NCBI GenBank assembly: GCA_032871835.1
Contig: CM065300.1
Coordinates: 7,645,768-7,709,767 of the forward strand
Source: Dipteronia dyeriana
Taxonomy: Eukaryota; Streptophyta; Magnoliopsida; Sapindales; Sapindaceae
Direction: 5' to 3'
DNA length: 64,000 bases
Part shown: positions 58,457 through 64,000 of the stretch, piece after piece
Layout: every line of letters starts with the position of its first letter
Position numbering within the stretch: position 1 is the stretch's first letter
Made by a program: the position numbers and the translations under genes
Notes under the pieces: model-generated
Database searches by the model: none
Told to the model about the DNA's origin: nothing
The model's input: only the letters and a program-made list of their open reading frames with translations

Positions 58457-60986
58457 ATGGCGGAGAGCAAGGCGTTCACGATTCGTACGAGGAAGTTCAT
58501 GACCAACAGGCTTCTATCAAGGAAGCAGTTTGTGAGTTCTAACAGCCTAGTTTTTTTTTTTTTTTTTTTTAAACAAATTTAAAATCTCCGTTTATGTTCT
58601 TAATTGCGATATCGTATGGGAGATTTTAATTTTATTTTATATACGAAACTTCGATGCCAATTATCATGGATTAGGTTTGCGTGTGTATACGAGAGATTTT
58701 CTGCTAAATATGAAAATAATGGATTGATTTCGAAATTTAAAAAGCTTTGTTTTGATTGAAACAGGTCATTGATGTGTTGCATCCGGGTAGGGCCAATGTT
58801 TCTAAGGTATTATTAATCTTTTACGGTTCGTGTTTTTTTTTTTTAGCTTTTTTTTTCCTTATTGTATTGTATTTAATCTGTGCTTTGTATAAAGGCTGAG
58901 TTGAAGGAAAAATTGGGAAAGATGTATGATGTGAAAAATGAAAGCTCTATATTCGTATTCAAGTTCCGGACCCATTTTGGAGGTGGGAAATCGACTGGAT
59001 TTGGACTGATTTACGACACAGTTGAGAATGCAAAGAAATATGAACCCAAGTACAGACTGATCAGGGTAATATTACACTCTCAAATTAGTTTCGTTTTTCG
59101 GTTAAACTTTTTTCTTAATATGTGTTTCATTGGAGCTGTTGATTACTTTACAATGTATAATATTTTAATGGAATCGGTGAATGTCACTGAATAGAAGCCG
59201 TTGCAGGCATCTTGGTGTTAATTCCTTTTAACATTGCAGACATAGAGATATTCTTATGTTGCTTATGTTCATTGGTTGGTTGTTGCAAATGCCCTGATTC
59301 TTTGGTGTGTCTGATTTGTGAGTGGATTCAACTTTTAGAGATGGGAAAATAATTTTTCAACTCGACTGAGGTGGCTGCCTTGAGGTTGGCCTCATGCTGC
59401 TTCGGCCCTCCACCTCCTTGAGGCGCCAACCTCAAGCTTTCTAAAGCTGACACGACCTTAGGGCAATGAGGTGGCTCAAGGCTACCTCAAGGCCCAATCC
59501 GCCTTGAGGTGTTGAGGCAGTTACATTAGTTTTAGGATGTGTTCGACTTTGACAAAACATCACATCCCCTCATACCCGACAAAACCTAACTGCCCCTCAG
59601 GGATTTTTTACCCTAAGTGACACTTGGTAAAATGTTTGCGAGGTTTTGTCGAGTGTAAGGGGCAGTTTTTAGGCTTTATTTATATTATTTTTGATCAAGA
59701 CATAAATGCCCTTGATGTCAAGGCCCTAAACTCACTGTTTTGAGTCAAATGAAAATCTTCCTACCATTGTTCAAACCAAACTTTTTCAACAAGACCATCC
59801 AAAAACTAATGCAATTGTCTCATCTTCTCAAGGTGGTGTTATCTTTAGAAAGTCTTTAGAAAGCCTTAAGGCTAGCTCTTCAAGGTGGTGGAAGGCCGAG
59901 ACGGCTTGAGGCGCGCCTCAAGGCAGTTGCCTCAGCCGAGTTTTGAAACATAGGTGACAGGTAAACCATGTGAAGGAACTTTTTCTGAAGCTTTGTATTT
60001 TATGTTCAGAAAATAGTGATTTTGGTTTTAATTTTAGCTTCGAATTTTTATTCTGATAAAAGGTCATTGGTAATGTCTATTCATCTCCGTTAGTAGCTGT
60101 TGGCTCCTTGGCTGTTTCATACTTTCGTTTATGAATTTTAGTCTGCAAATGAAATTGATTAATTAAGATGTCTAGATGAAGATCATCCAAATTAGCTTTT
60201 TCAATATCAATTGAATCTTCTCTTGATATGAATAGTCTGTGAGTAAGATACCTGTCTGATTTCTGTTGTGTTATGCTTCACTTTTAATAAACCCTATCCA
60301 ATGTTACGGAGCAGATGACAAATTGGATCTGGATCTGGTTTTATGTGAGAAACCATAAGTTCTTCTCCAGATGCCTTTGTAGTTGAAGGATGATTTGGCA
60401 AGTGTTTATAATTCCTGTGATGAGAAACATGATTCTGAAACTAAATCCCCCGAGTTCTTGCCTCTCCAGAAGAGCATTTGAAATATATTGTTATTTTCCA
60501 AGATTATTCACACATTTATAATTTGTCTATCAGTTTTATGTAGTCACTGTGATGATAGAATGCTCATATTGCTGTAATTTGGTTGGGTGCGTGAGCCTTA
60601 TTCAGTATATTTCATTTATTCTCTCTCTTTCTCTCCTTCTCTCTATTCTGGAGTGTTTGCCTGCTTACTCAGGCCTCTGTTGTGCATATCTGTGCAGTTG
60701 TCCAATCCATTGCATGTACTGAAATAATTTCGCTTCTTTTGATGGTGTAGAATGGACTGGATACAAAGGTGGAAAAGTCAAGGAAACAATTAAAGGAAAG
60801 GAAGAACAGGTCCAAGAAAATCCGAGGTGTAAAGAAGGTAATAAAGCTCTCTCTCTCTCTCTCTCTCTGTACAATTCAATTCTCACTACTGTTAGATTCC
60901 CATCACCACCTTTTTACCGTTGATATATCTGTCCCTGTGTGCAGACCAAGGCTGGAGATGCTGCCAAGGGTGGCAAGAAGAAGTGA
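58457..60986 (+). CDS. RPS24: 40S ribosomal protein S24 (eS24), unit 2 paralogue
   Basis: Five exons (58457-58531, 58765-58806, 58895-59065, 60751-60837 and 60945-60986) with the same boundaries and phases as the unit 1 gene give 138 residues, by eye identical to the unit 1 product. Exon differences such as TTT/TTC in exon 1 and AGT/AGC in exon 3 are silent. Introns have diverged more, including a shorter (CT)11 run at 60847-60868 and MITE differences. Conserved splice sites and intact frame suggest both genes are functional 40S subunit genes, as duplicated ribosomal-protein genes are in most plants. Confidence 0.97.
59356..59953. mobile_element. MITE in RPS24 intron 3, unit 2
   Basis: Same element as 36835-37414. 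The right end CGAGTTTTGAAACATAG is intact, while the left end has decayed to TTTTTCAACTCGACTGAGG. Confidence 0.65.
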
Positions 60987-62647
60987 GAGAGAGATATATT
61001 CAGGATGGATTTTGCTGCTAGCTTCTTGCTTTCTTTCCAACAGTTTCACAGTGTCTCCCAAGCAATTTTCTTCTCTTTCGTTTTTTAGCTATCAAACAGT
61101 TCAATGATGTTTTTTTTTTGTTGAGGTATATTATAAGTTATGTTTGGTCACCTGACCATAACTTTTCTCATTGAGGTTTATTTATCAGTAAATTTCCAAC
61201 TCTTTCTTGCAATTAGTTAAAGTTTTTTTTTTTTTTTTTTTTTTTGCAGGAAAATATAGAACAATTATAGATATTTCTCATCATCCAAAATATGTTTTAC
61301 TTTTGCATTGAGAGATATGTTATTGATGGCATTATCTGGGTTGTTGAATGTTAACCAAATTCCATCAAGGAGAGTATGTATTATTAATCTGAAATTTGCT
61401 TAATTTCAAGTCTAATATTTCATGTACAAATCTTGTTCACACTTTTCAAATATATCACCTGTTTAGAAATTAATAGAATGATTTTAAGATAAAGAAAGTT
61501 GGGATTTTTTTTTATTTCCTGGTACTTGTAATTTCATTAATTCTTTTTACAATTTATGATTGAAATCGGAGATTATTATTATAATTTATTGAAAATATTG
61601 TAAGGTAATAAAAGCAAAAAAATAAATAAATAACAACAAAAAGAAATGTGTAAAAACTGGAAAAACAACCTTGTTTATACCAAAACAGCTATCAAAACCG
61701 GCAGAGGCCGGATCTCATTCACATGAATCAAGCCCAGGATTTCTTCACCTAAAATCTACTCCCAGATACCTTTGTCTGACTTTGTGATCCACCACTCCTC
61801 TCACGCTCTCATCCCCGCGACTGTAATTCACTTTCCAAATGCTTCGATCGGTACACGCCAATACGGAAACCCAAAGTAGTAATATCAAACCGTAAAAACA
61901 GCCAGCGATCTTACTCCTACTCTTCCTGATCACGCCACGTCAGCTAATGTTTGGGTCCCTCATGACGTGGCGCCATCACAGCGGCTTATCTCTGGTCTCG
62001 TGAGGCCAGATTTGGAGGGAAATTTTTAATAACAGGAAGGTATAATTACAGAAAACACGTATAAAAGAAAATTTTTAAAAAGGAAAAAGAAACAAATTAA
62101 AAAAAAAACATAATAGTAACTGAGAGCACACGATGGTTTTAGTTTTTATTTTTATTTTATAAAGAGCCATTAAAAAGCCAAAAACCAAAAACTCTCTTTC
62201 TCTCTCTTTGTTTTTTTCGCCGGAATATGTGACGTCAGAAATCGGTGACACTCACCGTCGAATCGCCTTCAAAACGAATCGTCAATCTCTCCGGCGTGGT
62301 ATTGGTCTTTTTCGATTTACCTTTTGTTTTTCGTTTTTATTTATTTTCAATTACGTTTTTGCTTAGTGTTAGAATCAGAAGAGTTTTGTGTCTTCATTCC
62401 TTTTCTGATTTTGTAGTTTTTGTTTTTCTTCAGATCTGGTGGGTTTTGGTTTGGGATTTTGATTGAGGGAGATTTAGGGTTTTAATGACTCTGTTTGTTT
62501 TGATTTTGGTTGAGGATTCGGAATAATTGTGAATTGTGAACGGAAGTGTTGAAATATTGGGTTTGTTAGGTGTTTTAAAGTGAATTTGGTGATGGTTACA
62601 AACAAAGGTTTCAAAATTTAGGGTTTTGTTATATTTACTTTGTCTTT
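60987..62647 (+). promoter_or_regulatory. RPS24 unit 2 3' flank, then IDM1-like promoter and 5' leader
   Basis: 61388-62297 is the intact version of the block duplicated at 43354-44195. TTTATAAAGAGCC near 62157-62170 is a candidate TATA region, followed by a CT-rich stretch at about 62192-62210. The leader is long and T-rich and may hold an intron. A 9-codon upstream ORF is at 62592-62621. Confidence 0.55.
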
Positions 62648-64000
62648 ATGGAGAAGGGCAGAAGATCTGGTGACCAGTCAGGGGTCATTGTGAAGAATAG
62701 GAGCTCTTCAGGTTGTTTAATTGTGAGAAAAAAGAGTGAGGATGCAAGTGCAGCTGGTTCTTCAGGTTCCCGAAAGGTTTTCCAGTCGAAAAAAGAGAAA
62801 AAGAGGCCTAGGATGGTTATGAGCGATTCTGGTTCCAGTGATGAGCTGTTAAAGCCACCTCGGAGGAGGGTGGCCCCTGAGACTATTAGGGTTTGTAATG
62901 GTTTGAGTGTTATTGAGAAGGGTGCCGAGGATGAGTGTGAGTTTGGTAGGAAACGGGATAGGGCGGAGCGTGTTAGGCATAATGAGGATGGTTTGATTGG
63001 TAGAAATGAGGATAGGAAAAGAAATAGATTAGATGTGTTTGAATTTGATGAGTATGATGGGACTGATGCGGGAATGAGGATGAGGCAGGATGATTGGGAG
63101 GATAGTAGAGTAGACTTTGGAAGGAGAAGATTTTTGGGGTCAACGCCTTTGGGAAGAACTGGGATTGAGAGGGAATTTGAGAGCAGCTCCAGTAGGCATG
63201 TTGTTGATAAGAGAAAGAAATTGTATTTTGAGAGGACGGGTAGCTTTAATCAGGGGGGCCCGAATAGGTTTGGGATGGATAGGGATTCAGGTCGGATACC
63301 AATACCCTTGTTGAGAGAGAAGTATTTGGGGGATTCAGATGAACCAATTAGGCTTCAGGGGAAAAATGGGGTTTTAAAGGTGATGGTGAACAAGAAGAAA
63401 AAGGTGGGCGAGCCTGTGAAAAAGTATGATCGCATGGATGTTGAGGAAAACCGAAGTGCATCCAGAGCTGAAGATAATCTTAAGAGAAATATTTCTATCC
63501 ATCCACCATCTTACTTAGAAACAGAAGTTCTTGAGAAACCTGGTTCTTTTGTCAGGACACAGAAAAATCAGATTAAATTGAAAAAATCTCTGTCAGCTAA
63601 GAAGAGTAAAGATGAGGACTCTGATTCGGATGATAGCGATACTGCATTGAAGCTGGGACCAAAGAGAATGGGAGATATTAGATCTATGAAAGAGGTTAGT
63701 TCTGAGAGTGAAAAAACGCCTGGTGGAAAGCTCACATTATCCAGAATCAAAGATGGAAAAGTTAAGCGGGGCAGTGGCACAGAAAAGCAAAAATTACGTG
63801 AACGGATTCGGGGTATGCTTGTGGATTCGGGCTGGAAAATAGATTACAGACCTAGAAAGAACAGAGACTACCTTGATGCGGTGTACATTAACCCCAGTGG
63901 AACAGCTTACTGGTCGATCATCAAGGCATATGATGCACTTTTGAAGCAATTAAATGAAGACGAAGATGAGGTCAAACCTAGCGGTGATGATTCTCCATTT
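62648..64000 (+). CDS. IDM1-like PHD-finger/acetyltransferase-family protein, 5' part
   Basis: An open frame of 451 codons runs from the ATG at 62648 (MEKGRRSGDQSGVIVKNRSS) off the right edge. The N-terminal 370 residues are charged and disordered-looking, with Lys/Arg/Ser runs. From about residue 375 comes the conserved block KLRERIRGMLVDSGWKIDYR, then RDYLDAVYINPSGTAYWSII. In plants this precedes PHD fingers and a GNAT-type acetyltransferase fold in Increased DNA Methylation 1 and its relatives, nuclear proteins that modify chromatin and limit DNA methylation. The PHD and GNAT parts lie beyond the window, so whether this is the IDM1 orthologue or a paralogue is open. A fragment of its leader and promoter is duplicated at 43354-44195. 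Confidence 0.8.
   Translation, partial: MEKGRRSGDQSGVIVKNRSSSGCLIVRKKSEDASAAGSSGSRKVFQSKKEKKRPRMVMSDSGSSDELLKPPRRRVAPETIRVCNGLSVIEKGAEDECEFGRKRDRAERVRHNEDGLIGRNEDRKRNRLDVFEFDEYDGTDAGMRMRQDDWEDSRVDFGRRRFLGSTPLGRTGIEREFESSSSRHVVDKRKKLYFERTGSFNQGGPNRFGMDRDSGRIPIPLLREKYLGDSDEPIRLQGKNGVLKVMVNKKKKVGEPVKKYDRMDVEENRSASRAEDNLKRNISIHPPSYLETEVLEKPGSFVRTQKNQIKLKKSLSAKKSKDEDSDSDDSDTALKLGPKRMGDIRSMKEVSSESEKTPGGKLTLSRIKDGKVKRGSGTEKQKLRERIRGMLVDSGWKIDYRPRKNRDYLDAVYINPSGTAYWSIIKAYDALLKQLNEDEDEVKPSGDDSPF

Larger units (their letters stand above)
44198..62297. repeat. Tandem segmental duplication, unit 2
   Basis: Begins with CTGGGTCTAATTTTTGG, matching 11169, two bases after the leader fragment of unit 1 ends. 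It carries the same markers in the same order as unit 1 and continues into the only complete 5' end of the IDM1-like gene. Confidence 0.85.

Overview
The window is nuclear DNA of a flowering plant, most likely a eudicot. It has AT-rich intergenic DNA, GT-AG introns, plant-type WNK, P-class PPR, eS24 and IDM1-like genes, telo-box/site II ribosomal-protein promoters, and dense nested transposons. The species cannot be named from sequence alone. Five genes look real, all on the + strand: a WNK protein kinase (3733-6648, 7 exons, 738 aa), an intronless PPR protein (8731-10155, 474 aa), two 40S ribosomal protein S24 paralogues (35906-38462 and 58457-60986, 5 exons each, 138 aa each), and the first 451 codons of an IDM1-like PHD/acetyltransferase-family gene that runs off the right edge (62648-64000). 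I see no tRNA, rRNA or CRISPR array, and no clearly new functional system.

The layout is governed by an old direct tandem duplication. Unit 1 runs from about 11169 to 44195 and unit 2 from about 44198 to 62297. The join at 44195/44198 puts the 5' leader of an IDM1-like gene directly against sequence that lies just downstream of the PPR gene. Each unit carries, in order, the PPR downstream flank, a broken chimera of WNK exon 7 and PPR pieces, the PPR 3' end, an RPS24 gene, and the IDM1-like upstream region. Different transposons landed in each unit afterwards, so each unit shows the empty sites of the other.

Unit 1 received a 5.1-kb chromovirus-like Ty3 element (12658-17775), a 13-kb nested block (18434-31568), a 2.7-kb solo LTR (32274-35005) and a 4.6-kb Mutator-like element (about 38737-43353) that holds a hAT element (41301-42093). 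The 13-kb block is a small hAT element containing a PIF/Harbinger-like element, which contains TA-rich arrays and two diverged, decayed copies of a florendovirus-like endogenous pararetrovirus. A second hAT element of the same family as the outer one sits inside viral copy 2.

Unit 2 received a 5.5-kb Mutator-like element (about 45463-50930) with a transposase N-terminal remnant and two striking internal repeat arrays, a hAT-like element (52051-52602), a GTTCAAC/GTTGAAC minisatellite (about 52985-54250), an LTR-like stretch (about 55011-57060) and a Tourist-like MITE (57430-57743).

The leftmost 3.7 kb and the gaps between genes hold MITEs, simple repeats and AT-rich DNA. The genes are ordinary housekeeping or regulatory genes with no evident joint pathway. 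The interest lies in the duplication, the nested viral insertion, a stop codon shared by both viral copies, and the palindromic repeat arrays.
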